In this document: piece after piece, positions 47,659-55,997 of the stretch
Layout: each line of letters starts with the position of its first letter
Position numbering within the stretch: the stretch's first letter is position 1
Assembly (NCBI RefSeq): GCF_003710815.1
Contig: NZ_RHHP01000008.1
Span: 140,662 to 204,661, forward strand
Reading direction: 5' to 3'
Source of the DNA: Brevibacillus centrosporus
GTDB taxonomy: Bacteria; Bacillota; Bacilli; Brevibacillales; Brevibacillaceae
Length of the DNA stretch: 64,000 nt
Notes under the pieces: generated by a model
The model's database searches: none
What the model was told of the DNA's origin: nothing
What the model saw: the letters and a program-made list of their open reading frames with translations, nothing else
Program-made: the position numbers and the translations under genes

Positions 47659-48818
47659 GATTGTACCTCCGTATTTTTCGTCCATATTTGCAGCTGCTCG
47701 ATTGTAGTGAGCGCTTCTTCCACTGTTGGGGCGAGAACATTGATATGTCCCATTTTCCGCTTCACTTTGCTCTCCGCTTTCCCGTACAAATGCAGCTTCG
47801 CAGAGCTAGGCAGTCGATCAATTCCATCTAAGACCGGCTGCAGATGCTCTCCCAAAATATTAACCATCACGACCGGCGAGAGCAACTGTGTTGATCCCAA
47901 AGGCAGGTTGCATACCGCCCGAACGTGCTGCTCGAACTGCGAGGTGACGCAGGCATCCATCGTGTAATGTCCCGAATTGTGAGGGCGTGGAGCCAGCTCG
48001 TTCACGTACAGCTCCCCATCTGCCGTCAAGAACATTTCGACTGCGATCAGACCGATCACATCCAGCTTTTCGACGATGGTCCGCGCTATAGCTTCTGCCC
48101 GTACCTTTACGTCTTCACTTACACGTGCAGGCACAATGCTCAGGTGCAAAATGTTGTCCTGATGAACGTTTTCTGCGGTTGGAAATACGGCCAGCTCCCC
48201 AGAAGGGTTACGCGCGGCGATAACGGAAAGCTCCAGCTGAAAGGGAACAAATTGCTCCACGATCAGCTCTGTACCTGCCTTTGCCAGCGTTTCATACGCT
48301 TCCGCAAGCTCCGACTCACTTTTAATGACCCATTGCCCTTTGCCATCGTAGCCGCCCGTTGCTGTTTTCATGACCGCAGGCAGACCCAGCTCGCGTACCG
48401 CCTTTTGCAAATCCTCCAGACTTGCTACGACATGGAAAGGTGCGACCGGTATTCCGATTTCACGGATTGCCGTTTTTTCGCGAATCCGGTTTTGTGTAAC
48501 GCGCAGCAACCGACTTCCCTGCGGCACGTACGCTTGGCTTTCCAGTACTTCTGCCACCTGGGCATCTACATTTTCAAATTCATACGAGATGACATCACTC
48601 ACGGACGCCAGCTGCATGGCTGCTTCTACATCATCATAGTTGGCGACGATTTGTCGATCCGCCGTCTGTCCACATGGGGCATCCTCGGTTGGATCCATCG
48701 TAACAAAGCGATAGCCCATAGCCCGTCCAGCGAGAGCGATCATTCGCCCCAGCTGTCCTCCGCCTAGTATACCAATCGTGGATCCCGGTTTGACCACTTT
48801 ATTGTTTGTATGTGTCAT
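47655..48818 (-). CDS. purK: 5-(carboxyamino)imidazole ribonucleotide synthase
   Basis: ATP-grasp enzyme carboxylating AIR to N5-CAIR. 387 residues. The N-terminal [15 protein letters not shown] dinucleotide-like loop and ATP-grasp residues in [38 protein letters not shown] are visible. It overlaps purE by 4 bases. Confidence 0.97.
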   Translation of the reverse strand: MTHTNNKVVKPGSTIGILGGGQLGRMIALAGRAMGYRFVTMDPTEDAPCGQTADRQIVANYDDVEAAMQLASVSDVISYEFENVDAQVAEVLESQAYVPQGSRLLRVTQNRIREKTAIREIGIPVAPFHVVASLEDLQKAVRELGLPAVMKTATGGYDGKGQWVIKSESELAEAYETLAKAGTELIVEQFVPFQLELSVIAARNPSGELAVFPTAENVHQDNILHLSIVPARVSEDVKVRAEAIARTIVEKLDVIGLIAVEMFLTADGELYVNELAPRPHNSGHYTMDACVTSQFEQHVRAVCNLPLGSTQLLSPVVMVNILGEHLQPVLDGIDRLPSSAKLHLYGKAESKVKRKMGHINVLAPTVEEALTTIEQLQIWTKNTEVQS

Positions 48819-49303
48819 TCCAGTTCACTAGCCTCCAGCACTTTATTCCGAGTCGCATCTCGTCTAGCGACAAAGCGTTCTTGAATATCCGGATATTTGA
48901 TTCCCAGTATCTGCGCTGCCAACAGCCCGGCATTGATTGCGCCCGCCTTTCCGATTGCGACGGTTGCTACCGGCACTCCACCAGGCATCTGAACGATGGA
49001 TAAGAGAGAGTCCAGACCATTGAGATTCGATGACTTCACAGGCACCCCGATCACGGGCAGCTCTGTTTTGGCCGCCACCATTCCTGGCAGATGAGCGGCT
49101 CCTCCCGCTCCTGCGATGATAACTTCCAGACCGCGTTCCTTGGCGCTCTGCGCATACTCAAACATCAAATCAGGAGTACGGTGCGCGGACACCACCTTCT
49201 TTTCATATGGTACCTGCAGCTCGTCCAAAATCGCGCATGCTTCCTTCATCGTTTCCCAATCAGACGTGCTGCCCATTATGACACCTGCTAACGGTTTGGC
49301 CAT
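48815..49303 (-). CDS. purE: N5-CAIR mutase
   Basis: Converts N5-CAIR to CAIR. 162 residues, class I Pur[24 protein letters not shown] and [12 protein letters not shown] line the active site. First gene of the purEKB unit, with a promoter and a PurR box upstream. Confidence 0.97.
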   Translation of the reverse strand: MAKPLAGVIMGSTSDWETMKEACAILDELQVPYEKKVVSAHRTPDLMFEYAQSAKERGLEVIIAGAGGAAHLPGMVAAKTELPVIGVPVKSSNLNGLDSLLSIVQMPGGVPVATVAIGKAGAINAGLLAAQILGIKYPDIQERFVARRDATRNKVLEASELE

Positions 49304-49412
49304 GGCACCCTTCGCCCCCTATGTCAGTATCATCAATAGAAAACCCAACCGACTAACGGCATGCAAGGCCGTACTCATCGCCTGGGCTATTCGAACTCGT
49401 TTCAACTTCCTC

Positions 49413-49459
49413 AGTGTAGCAGGGAGAAGTTTTGCCTGTCAACCTTGTATCCGAACGTT
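49413..49459 (-). promoter_or_regulatory. purE promoter with PurR-like box
   Basis: Minus strand TTGACA (49437-49442), 18-base spacer, TACACT (49413-49418). A plus-oriented GTATCCGAACGTT (49447-49459) matches 11 of 13 PurBox positions including all of CCGAAC, and starts 4 bases upstream of the -35, the same offset as at pbuG. No guanine riboswitch is seen in the ~110-base leader, unlike B. subtilis purE. Confidence 0.65.
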
Positions 49460-49479
49460 TTTAAAAGAGATTAATGGCA

Positions 49480-51018
49480 TTATTCGTGTTTACCTTTATT
49501 CACCCATGCTTCTGCCGCCTCTTTTTGCTCTAGCCTTAGTTTCAGCCAATAATCGACGAAGGGAGTGGCGTCTGCACCTGCCTCTGCCGACAACCGCTCC
49601 ATCAATTCCTGCCCTTTTGCCTGTCCGTACTGATTCTCCAGGACGTATTGTCGCAGCAGTTCATGCAGACGATCCTCCCCCCAACCTTCCCGCAGGGCCC
49701 ACCACATCGCCGCTCCTCTTCCGTAGACAAGCTCTGTATAGCTTTTCCACGTCGGGAACTGCTCTACCGATTGCCAGACACGCAGCCCTTTTGCAGCGTA
49801 TGTCTCGGCTGTCTTTGACTGCGCGAGCCGCAGCTGAATGTAGCCTCGCGCACGAGCAGGGTCGACACTTTGCAGATAAGCCATGGTCGCATAGTCCGTC
49901 AAGCTTTCATCCACCCATGCCTCGCGTACTTCATCGTTTCCAACCAGACCGTAGAACCATTGATGGGCGGTTTCGTGGGCGACGATCGCATCTGCCACCT
50001 GATCCGTTCTGCTGAAGTACTCATCTTGGATAAAGACGATGCTCGGGTACTCCATTCCCCCGAAAAACCCCCCTGTTTTGACCACATCGTATTCCTGATA
50101 CGGATACCTGCCAAATTGATTTCCGTAATACGCCAGTGACTGCATGGCAACCTGATGCAAATGACTGGCCACCTGCGGGTCGTCCCCCTCCTGCGACCAA
50201 GTCCGCACGACGACATTCCCAACTTTTCCCGACTCCTGGCGATACGAATCGTCCAAGATTACCAAAGCAAAATCACGAACATTCCACGCATCCAATTCAT
50301 AAATCGATTGACGCTGGGGACGAGTCTGCGTTACGACTGCGACACTCTCAATTCCGCTTGAAGCAAGCTGATAGCCTTCCTCTATTTGTACGCGCAAATG
50401 GTAGTTGGCCATCTCGCTGAAAAAAGGATCGCCGATCGAGGCATACGGATCTAGCCTCCAACCGTCTGCTCCCTTCATCGCGAGTATCGGCAGCCAGTTT
50501 CCTAGCCACATAGCATGGTCGTTGTAGGAGAGTCTTCCGTTATTAAAAGGAACCTGAAGGGCAAAATTCATTTCGACTTCTGTTTGCTTCGCAGATGACT
50601 TCCCCAATAAAGGCACGGCAAGCAGCGTATCCATGCTCCCTTGCAGCTTGTAGGGGACACTCGCACCATCGACGCGTACCTCCGAGATTTGGATACTCCC
50701 CGGCTCTCTTTGCTTTCCGAGGATCTGCTCCCAATTCTCCCCACCCAAATCGGCCCTCTCCTGGAAGACGTTCGGGTAGAGATGGAAGTAAGCCTTGTCA
50801 TCCTGAGGAGAAAAACGCACAGCCAATGTTCCCGTGACGGTGTGGGCCTTCATATCGACCCGCACATCCGCACGATACGAGGCAGCGGCAGGGACTTGTT
50901 GTGGCAGCCATGTTTGAACCTCATCTACTCCAGCTCGTATTGTCCACGGCTGCGTCCATAAAATACTGATCAACGCGACTCCAATCATCAGGCTGCCAAT
51001 CCACCTATTTCGCCGCAT
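49480..51018 (-). CDS. Secreted M1-family metallopeptidase, second copy
   Basis: A 512-residue exported zinc aminopeptidase-like protein. A signal/anchor helix covers residues ~7-27. The zinc site is HETAHQWFYGLVG near residue 347, with the third ligand Glu in WVDESLTDYA; the substrate loop GGMEYPS replaces the classical GAMEN. It is a paralogue of the gene just upstream (20-base gap), with the same domain layout. Its stop lies close to the purE promoter. Confidence 0.87.
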   Translation of the reverse strand: MRRNRWIGSLMIGVALISILWTQPWTIRAGVDEVQTWLPQQVPAAASYRADVRVDMKAHTVTGTLAVRFSPQDDKAYFHLYPNVFQERADLGGENWEQILGKQREPGSIQISEVRVDGASVPYKLQGSMDTLLAVPLLGKSSAKQTEVEMNFALQVPFNNGRLSYNDHAMWLGNWLPILAMKGADGWRLDPYASIGDPFFSEMANYHLRVQIEEGYQLASSGIESVAVVTQTRPQRQSIYELDAWNVRDFALVILDDSYRQESGKVGNVVVRTWSQEGDDPQVASHLHQVAMQSLAYYGNQFGRYPYQEYDVVKTGGFFGGMEYPSIVFIQDEYFSRTDQVADAIVAHETAHQWFYGLVGNDEVREAWVDESLTDYATMAYLQSVDPARARGYIQLRLAQSKTAETYAAKGLRVWQSVEQFPTWKSYTELVYGRGAAMWWALREGWGEDRLHELLRQYVLENQYGQAKGQELMERLSAEAGADATPFVDYWLKLRLEQKEAAEAWVNKGKHE

Positions 51019-51038
51019 GGCGCTCCCCTGCCTTCAGG

Positions 51039-52568
51039 TTACTTCTCTGCCTTTTCCTTCTCCATAGGATGCCCATGATTCTTTTGATTTTGCCGCAATT
51101 TTTCCAGCCAAATGGCCGCTTCTTCCTGCTTGCTCATGTCGAGGTTGATCCAGTAGCTGAGAAAAGCGCCGGCATCTTCTCCTGCTGCTTCAGAGAGAGT
51201 CGCTTTCCAGGATGCTGCATTCGCAATACCAAAGCGGTTCGTGCTCACATAGTGACGAAGCACTTCATGGAGCCGTTCTTCCCCCCACGCTTCTCGCAGC
51301 ATCCACAGCATGGAAGACGTTCGGGAGTATACGAGATCGCTATAGCTTTCATTGTCAGGAAACGCGTGGAGGGTCTGTCCAGGTCGCAAATGCTCCTGAA
51401 CGTAATACGGAGTGATCGTTCCCTGTTTAAGACGACGAAGGACACGGTCTGCCCCCACCTTCGGGTATTTTGCCGCTAGAAAGGCGAGCGTCGCGTATTC
51501 CGCAAAGCCTTCGTCCAGCCAAGCCTCGTCGACCTGATTGTTGCCGATTAGCGAATAGAACCACTGGTGTGCCGTCTCGTGAACGACGGTGACAAAGGCA
51601 TTGTCTCCATTGGGCAAGTAATGGCGACCATCCAAAAACACGATGGACGGATATTCCATCCCATTGATGCTTCCCCCGACACGGACGACATCGTACTCGG
51701 TATAGGGATAGGTTTCAAACTGGCTATTAAAATATTGCAGCGCCTCGACCGCCGCCGTATGATTGCGTGACGCTTGCTCCTCGGAATCACCGTTTCGATA
51801 CCAGGTTCGTACTTCTGTATTTCCGACCTTTGTTTCTTTGAAATGATACGTAGAATCCATGATGACGAGTGCAAAATCCCGGACGTTGATGGCATCCAGC
51901 TGAAATTCTCTTTGACCTGGTGTCGAGTGATCCACGATAGCAGCTTGATCTGTTGCTGTGCTCGCCAACTGATAGCCATCCGGTAAAGTCACATTGACCT
52001 GGTAGTCGGCGTTTTCACTGAAAAAAGGGTCTCCGATTGGCTCATAAGGATCGAGATGCCATCCCCGCTGGTCCTTGACTGCAAGAATCGGCAGCCAGTT
52101 CCCCAACCAAATGGCATGCTCGTCGTAGGACATCCTGCCCTCGTTCTGGGGGAGCGTCATGGTAAAGTCCATGCTTAGGACGATCGGGCGGGACTGCTCT
52201 TCGCTCAGCGGCACTTCGATGACATTGCCTGTCCGCTTGACTGCGACGGGCTTCCCTTGCACGAGGATTCTATTCTCATCATACGTTCCTAGTTCCACTT
52301 CTTTGCCTAAAAGTTCGTCCCAGAGCTCACCTTTATGCTCTTTTGTAAAAGCCAGCGGATAGACATGCACATAAGCGTGCGAGGCATCCTTTGGCCAAAA
52401 CTGGATCTCTACGCTTCCTTCGACCTGCTTCTTCTTCGGATCGATGTGCACATCCGCTTTGTAGAGTGTTTGCTCTGGCCTTGGTCCTTCTTTTTCATTC
52501 GCGACTGCGGGGAAAGAAAGCGACAGCGACAATACGGTACTTACCAGCACGATAAGCCATTTTCTCAA
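51039..52568 (-). CDS. Secreted M1-family metallopeptidase, first copy
   Basis: About 509 residues from a TTG start at 52568, which has GGGGGAG well placed; a frame to 52616 runs into hisS. The signal peptide is LIVLVSTVLSLSLSFPAVAN. The active site is HETAHQWFYSLIG near residue 328 with Glu in WLDEGFAEYA, and the loop is NGMEYPS. It lies 47 bases after hisS, so co-transcription with the synthetase is likely. Confidence 0.87.
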   Translation of the reverse strand: MRKWLIVLVSTVLSLSLSFPAVANEKEGPRPEQTLYKADVHIDPKKKQVEGSVEIQFWPKDASHAYVHVYPLAFTKEHKGELWDELLGKEVELGTYDENRILVQGKPVAVKRTGNVIEVPLSEEQSRPIVLSMDFTMTLPQNEGRMSYDEHAIWLGNWLPILAVKDQRGWHLDPYEPIGDPFFSENADYQVNVTLPDGYQLASTATDQAAIVDHSTPGQREFQLDAINVRDFALVIMDSTYHFKETKVGNTEVRTWYRNGDSEEQASRNHTAAVEALQYFNSQFETYPYTEYDVVRVGGSINGMEYPSIVFLDGRHYLPNGDNAFVTVVHETAHQWFYSLIGNNQVDEAWLDEGFAEYATLAFLAAKYPKVGADRVLRRLKQGTITPYYVQEHLRPGQTLHAFPDNESYSDLVYSRTSSMLWMLREAWGEERLHEVLRHYVSTNRFGIANAASWKATLSEAAGEDAGAFLSYWINLDMSKQEEAAIWLEKLRQNQKNHGHPMEKEKAEK

Positions 52569-52615
52569 ACAAACTCCCCCTTTTCTCCTATCGTACCGGA
52601 GCTGGAAAAAAAACA

Positions 52616-53923
52616 CTACAGATTCGTGATCGCATCCGCAATTTGCTGCTCCAGCAACGCCAGAGGCACCGTCTTCTCATCCCCTTTTCTCATGTCACGC
52701 AGCACGACCGCCCCCTTTTCCACTTCATTCTCCCCATAGATCAGCACAAGAGGGATCTGCTCCTTGTTTGCGTAATCAAGCGCCTTTTTCAGCTTGCGGC
52801 CGGACAGCTCCAGCTCTGTCTTGATTCCGGCCAAGCGAAGTCGATTGGCCAGCCCTAAACTGAGCGCCTCTGTTCCCATGGGTACGACTAAAATATCAGC
52901 AGTGCGCTCGTTAATTTCCATTGGCTTTAGCGTCAATGCGGTCAGAATCACATCCTGGCCAAACGAAATCCCGACTGCCGGATACTCGCGTCCATCGCCC
53001 AGAAACTGTCCGATGATCCGATCGTAGCGCCCCCCACTGCCAATGCTTGAGGTAATGCTTTGATCCTGCAAAAAAATCTCGTAAACCGTCCCTGTATAGA
53101 TGCCGAGCCCCCGAGCGAGAAACGGTTGAAAGCGCACCTCTCCTGTTACATGTGAGCCTTGCAGATACGAAAAGAGCTGTTTGAGCTCTTGAACCCCCTC
53201 CTGCACCAATTCCGAGGAAAATCGCTCCTCCAATCGAGCCAAAGTCGCTTCTCCTTCCTGCAAAAACCCGCCGACCGCCTCGATTAACGCGTCCTCTACC
53301 CCACGCTCCCGCAAATCCTCCAGCACGCCCTTTATCCCGATCTTCTCCAGCTTGTCGAGTGATAGCATCACATCTCCTGCCCGATCCTCAGGAACCCCCA
53401 GCTCCTGCAAAATCCCTGACAGCAGCTTGCGATTATTGACCACGATGTAGACGTCCAGATCCAGGCGCTCAAAAGCGGCAAACGCCATGCTAATCAGCTC
53501 AGCTTCTGCCAGCATCGACGAAGATCCGACGATATCCACGTCACACTGGACGAATTCGCGGAACCGTCCTGGTTTTACCGGCCCGTCCCGGAATACCTTG
53601 CCGATCTCATAACGCTTGAAAGGCAGCCGCATTTCCGGGTTCATCCCGACCACCTTTGCCAGCGGAACTGTCAGATCGTAGCGCAGCGCCAGCTCTCGCT
53701 CTCCTTGGTCACTCAACTGATAGACTTCCTTTAGGATCTCTGCACCTCCTCCGTACTTGGAGGCAAGCAGCTCGTAGCTAGACAGCATAGGGGTTTCCAA
53801 GGGCTTGCACCCGTAAGCTTCAAACACTTCCTCAAGCGTTCTGCGTATCCGATTGCGCAGCATTTGCTCCTGTGGCATGAAATCTTTCGTACCTTTGACG
53901 TTTTTCAAGAGACTGTTTTCCAT
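52616..53923 (-). CDS. hisS: Histidyl-tRNA synthetase
   Basis: Charges tRNA-His. 435 residues from ATG 53923 (MENSLLKNVKGTKDF); the longer in-frame extension is the attenuator leader read in the wrong frame. Class II motifs are present: motif 2 FRDGPVKPGRFREFVQCDVDI, the His-specific LRYDLTVPLAKVV and GSGGRYDRI, and a C-terminal anticodon-binding domain (VPMGTEALSLGLANRLR). It resembles the second-type HisS of some Bacillales; another hisS may exist elsewhere in the genome. Expression seems set by a leader-peptide attenuator. Confidence 0.93.
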   Translation of the reverse strand: MENSLLKNVKGTKDFMPQEQMLRNRIRRTLEEVFEAYGCKPLETPMLSSYELLASKYGGGAEILKEVYQLSDQGERELALRYDLTVPLAKVVGMNPEMRLPFKRYEIGKVFRDGPVKPGRFREFVQCDVDIVGSSSMLAEAELISMAFAAFERLDLDVYIVVNNRKLLSGILQELGVPEDRAGDVMLSLDKLEKIGIKGVLEDLRERGVEDALIEAVGGFLQEGEATLARLEERFSSELVQEGVQELKQLFSYLQGSHVTGEVRFQPFLARGLGIYTGTVYEIFLQDQSITSSIGSGGRYDRIIGQFLGDGREYPAVGISFGQDVILTALTLKPMEINERTADILVVPMGTEALSLGLANRLRLAGIKTELELSGRKLKKALDYANKEQIPLVLIYGENEVEKGAVVLRDMRKGDEKTVPLALLEQQIADAITNL

Positions 53924-53964
53924 TGTGTAACACCCCTTCTTCGTTTTTGTTTGCTGACGAATAC

Positions 53965-54002
53965 AAAAAAGCCATGCAAGGCTGCAATGCCCGCATGGCT
54001 TT
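53965..54002 (-). terminator. Attenuator terminator of hisS
   Basis: Minus-strand stem AAGCCATGC / GCATGGCTT with a 15-base loop, followed by TTTTTTG. It lies between the His-rich leader ORF and the hisS start, so it would stop transcription before hisS unless prevented. Confidence 0.85.
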
Positions 54003-54011
54003 CCTTCACCA

Positions 54012-54049
54012 CCGCAGGCACAAAGCACAAGAAGCGCTTGCACCTGCGG
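54012..54049 (-). promoter_or_regulatory. Upstream hairpin of the hisS attenuator
   Basis: Minus-strand stem CCGCAGG / CCTGCGG with further inner pairing. Its 5' arm contains GTGCAAG, which can instead pair with CTTGCAT in the terminator's 3' arm. The GTGGTGA just after it can pair with the leader's TCACCAC (part of the His codons). These alternatives are what a ribosome-controlled attenuator needs. Confidence 0.6.
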
Positions 54050-54074
54050 AAAAATTCCCGAAGATACAAACGCT

Positions 54075-54119
54075 CTAGCCGTGGTGATGCTGTTGAAGGA
54101 ATGCGTATAGACTGGTCAT
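54075..54119 (-). CDS. hisS leader peptide with three consecutive His codons
   Basis: A 14-codon ORF encoding MTSLYAFLQQHHHG, with a GGAGG ribosome site 9 bases before its ATG. The three His codons (CAT CAC CAC) lie just before the stop. It sits about 25 bases after the likely transcription start and ahead of two hairpins, the second a terminator, then hisS. No T-box sequence is present. Ribosome stalling at His codons when charged tRNA-His is short would be the signal. Inference from layout; the layout itself is clear. Confidence 0.8.
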   Translation of the reverse strand: MTSLYAFLQQHHHG

Positions 54120-54149
54120 TTGGACCATCCTCCAAAAAAGATTTTTCCT

Positions 54150-54179
54150 ATCATACCCCAGAAAGCTGTACAAATGCAA
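54150..54179 (-). promoter_or_regulatory. hisS promoter
   Basis: Minus strand TTGCAT (54174-54179), 18-base spacer, TATGAT (54150-54155). The expected start near 54143 places the leader peptide ATG about 25 bases into the transcript. Confidence 0.6.
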
Positions 54180-54209
54180 GACAGGAAGTGCCCTGTGCTG
54201 CCGTGGCGC

Positions 54210-54247
54210 AAAAAAACGGCCTCCCCCCAAAAAGGAAGGAAGCCGTT
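54210..54247 (-). terminator. Terminator after pbuG
   Basis: Minus-strand stem AACGGCTTCC / GGAGGCCGTT (ten pairs, one wobble) followed by TTTTTTT, just past the permease stop. It separates pbuG from hisS. Confidence 0.85.
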
Positions 54248-54269
54248 TGCTTCGTTTAACTCGTGAATC

Positions 54270-55643
54270 CTATTCGCGGAGCCAGATGAAATAAGCCAGG
54301 AAGACGAAGAACAGCACGTACATAGCCGGATGTACTTCGCGCGCTTTCCCTTTCAGCACTTTGACGATTGGATACACGATAAAGCCGGCAGCCAAACCAG
54401 TCGCGATACTGTAAGTGAGTGGCATCAGGATGATTGTCAGGAACGCTGGGAAAGCCTCATCCATCTCACCCCAAGCGATTTGCGTGATGTGAGATGCCAT
54501 CAGTACCCCAACCAAAATCAGCGCAGGAGCCGTAACTGCCGGTGTGACGATCGCCAGAAGCGGCGAGAAGAACAGGGCCAAAATGAACATCAAGCCTGTA
54601 ACCAGCGCAGTGAAACCAGAACGTCCGCCTGCCGCTACCCCTGCTGTCGATTCTACATATGCAGTCGTCGTAGAGGTACCGAGGATCGCCCCAGCCATAC
54701 CTGCAATCGCATCAGACGAAAACGCGCTGCCCGAGCGTGGAAGCTTGCCATCTTTCAGCAGACCTGCTTGGCTGGCTACACCCAGCAAGGTTCCTGTCGC
54801 ATCGAAGAAGTCTACGAACAGGAAGGTCAGTACGACAATCAGCATTTTCACACTGAACAAAGAAGAGAAATCACCGAGATATTGGAACGCTGCACCAAAG
54901 GTAGGTGCCAGGCTTGGTGGAGCAGAAACCACTTTGTCAGGCAGGCTCACCAGACCGAAAATCATACCTACAACAGCCGTTACAACCATACCGATAAAGA
55001 TCGCCGCATTTACTTTGCGAGCCATCAGAACAACGGTAACGAGAAGACCGAATACAGCGAGCAGTGCATTTTTCGCAGCCAGAATTTGCTCCGGCTTCAT
55101 ACCTTCATGGAAAAAAGTAAAGTGCCCCAGGGATACAAACGTTGCATCATTTGCTACCACGATACCGGCATTTTTGAAACCGATAAAAGCAATAAACAAA
55201 CCAATCCCTGCAGATACTGCATATTTTAAACCCTTTGGAATCGCATTGATGATTGCTTCACGCACACCTGTCAGAGACAGAATGAGGAAGATCGTACACG
55301 AGAGGAAAACCCCCGCCAGTGCTTGTTGCCAAGGAATTTGCATAGTCAACACAACAGTATAGGTGAAGAATGCATTCAATCCCATACCCGGTGCCTGCCC
55401 GATTGGCAAGCGACCGATGAAGGCCATCAGCAAAGTCCCGAGAGCTGCTGCCAAAGCCGTTGCCGTAAATACAGCTCCGAACTCCGGATAGTTCGCTTTC
55501 AGATCGGCTGGAAGATCAGCACCGCTGAGCATGAACGGATTTACTGCCAGAATGTACGCCATTGCCAAAAACGTGGTGATACCCGCGATAGTCTCGCGAC
55601 GGTAGTTGGTGCCTAGTTTGTCGAACTCAAAATACTTGCGCAC
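54270..55643 (-). CDS. pbuG: Hypoxanthine/guanine permease (NCS2, AzgA type)
   Basis: A 457-residue purine permease with about 12 membrane segments. The N-terminus RRETIAGITTFLAMAYILAVNP and the motifs QAPGMGLNAFFTY and VESTAGVAAGGRSG are typical of the PbuG/PbuO (AzgA) branch. It sits behind a guanine riboswitch, as in B. subtilis pbuG, and has a PurR-like box. Confidence 0.93.
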   Translation of the reverse strand: MRKYFEFDKLGTNYRRETIAGITTFLAMAYILAVNPFMLSGADLPADLKANYPEFGAVFTATALAAALGTLLMAFIGRLPIGQAPGMGLNAFFTYTVVLTMQIPWQQALAGVFLSCTIFLILSLTGVREAIINAIPKGLKYAVSAGIGLFIAFIGFKNAGIVVANDATFVSLGHFTFFHEGMKPEQILAAKNALLAVFGLLVTVVLMARKVNAAIFIGMVVTAVVGMIFGLVSLPDKVVSAPPSLAPTFGAAFQYLGDFSSLFSVKMLIVVLTFLFVDFFDATGTLLGVASQAGLLKDGKLPRSGSAFSSDAIAGMAGAILGTSTTTAYVESTAGVAAGGRSGFTALVTGLMFILALFFSPLLAIVTPAVTAPALILVGVLMASHITQIAWGEMDEAFPAFLTIILMPLTYSIATGLAAGFIVYPIVKVLKGKAREVHPAMYVLFFVFLAYFIWLRE

Positions 55644-55676
55644 CGATTGTTCCCCCCAAATTGTCGTTGTGGCAAT

Positions 55677-55705
55677 AAAAAAGGCCGTAGCGCATTTCTA
55701 CGCCT
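55677..55705 (-). terminator. Riboswitch-controlled terminator of pbuG
   Basis: Minus-strand stem AGGCGTAG / CTACGGCCT with a one-base bulge, followed by TTTTTT. It is the expression platform of the aptamer at 55777-55845. Confidence 0.8.
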
Positions 55706-55776
55706 GGCCATTGCAACAAAACATTCCGGGAACAATTTCGATAATAATAACAATTAACGCTTCCCGTTGACATTTT

Positions 55777-55845
55777 GTTCGTAGCCAGGTCATTTATGGC
55801 GACCTCGTAGAAACTCTTGAGCCATATTCTCAAGAATATACGAAC
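55777..55845 (-). promoter_or_regulatory. Guanine riboswitch aptamer upstream of pbuG
   Basis: Minus strand: P1 GTTCGTA/TACGAAC; P2 CTTGAG/CTCAAG closing the AATATGG loop; the AGTTTCTAC junction; P3 AGGTC/GACCT with the CCATAAA loop; and a C in the last junction (GGCTACG), which selects guanine over adenine. All parts of the purine riboswitch are present. Confidence 0.93.
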
Positions 55846-55873
55846 CTTCTTATATTACCTGTTCACATTGAGA

Positions 55874-55919
55874 AGTGTATCAGGTGACATAAGGAATGTC
55901 AACGAAAAAGACGAACATT
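55874..55919 (-). promoter_or_regulatory. pbuG promoter with PurR-like box
   Basis: Minus strand TTGACA (55897-55902), 17-base spacer, TACACT (55874-55879). A plus-oriented AAAGACGAACATT (55907-55919) matches 11 of 13 PurBox positions and starts 4 bases upstream of the -35, exactly as at purE. Confidence 0.6.
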
Positions 55920-55997
55920 AATTTTTTACCACAGTCAAACATCCGGAATTTAGCGATTTGTTGAATTTGCTTATTCAATTTTCGTCATTTTTACGAC

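Noticed and set aside
49304..49436. Guanine riboswitch in the purE leader, as in B. subtilis
   Set aside because: No TTTCTACC junction, P3 loop or closing stem could be found in the leader.
53924..54043. Forty-residue N-terminal extension of HisS
   Set aside because: It runs through the attenuator hairpins and has no homology; ATG 53923 matches the family start.
53924..54119. T-box riboswitch upstream of hisS
   Set aside because: No AGGGTGGNACCGCG-type T-box sequence or stem I pattern; a leader peptide with His codons explains the region better.
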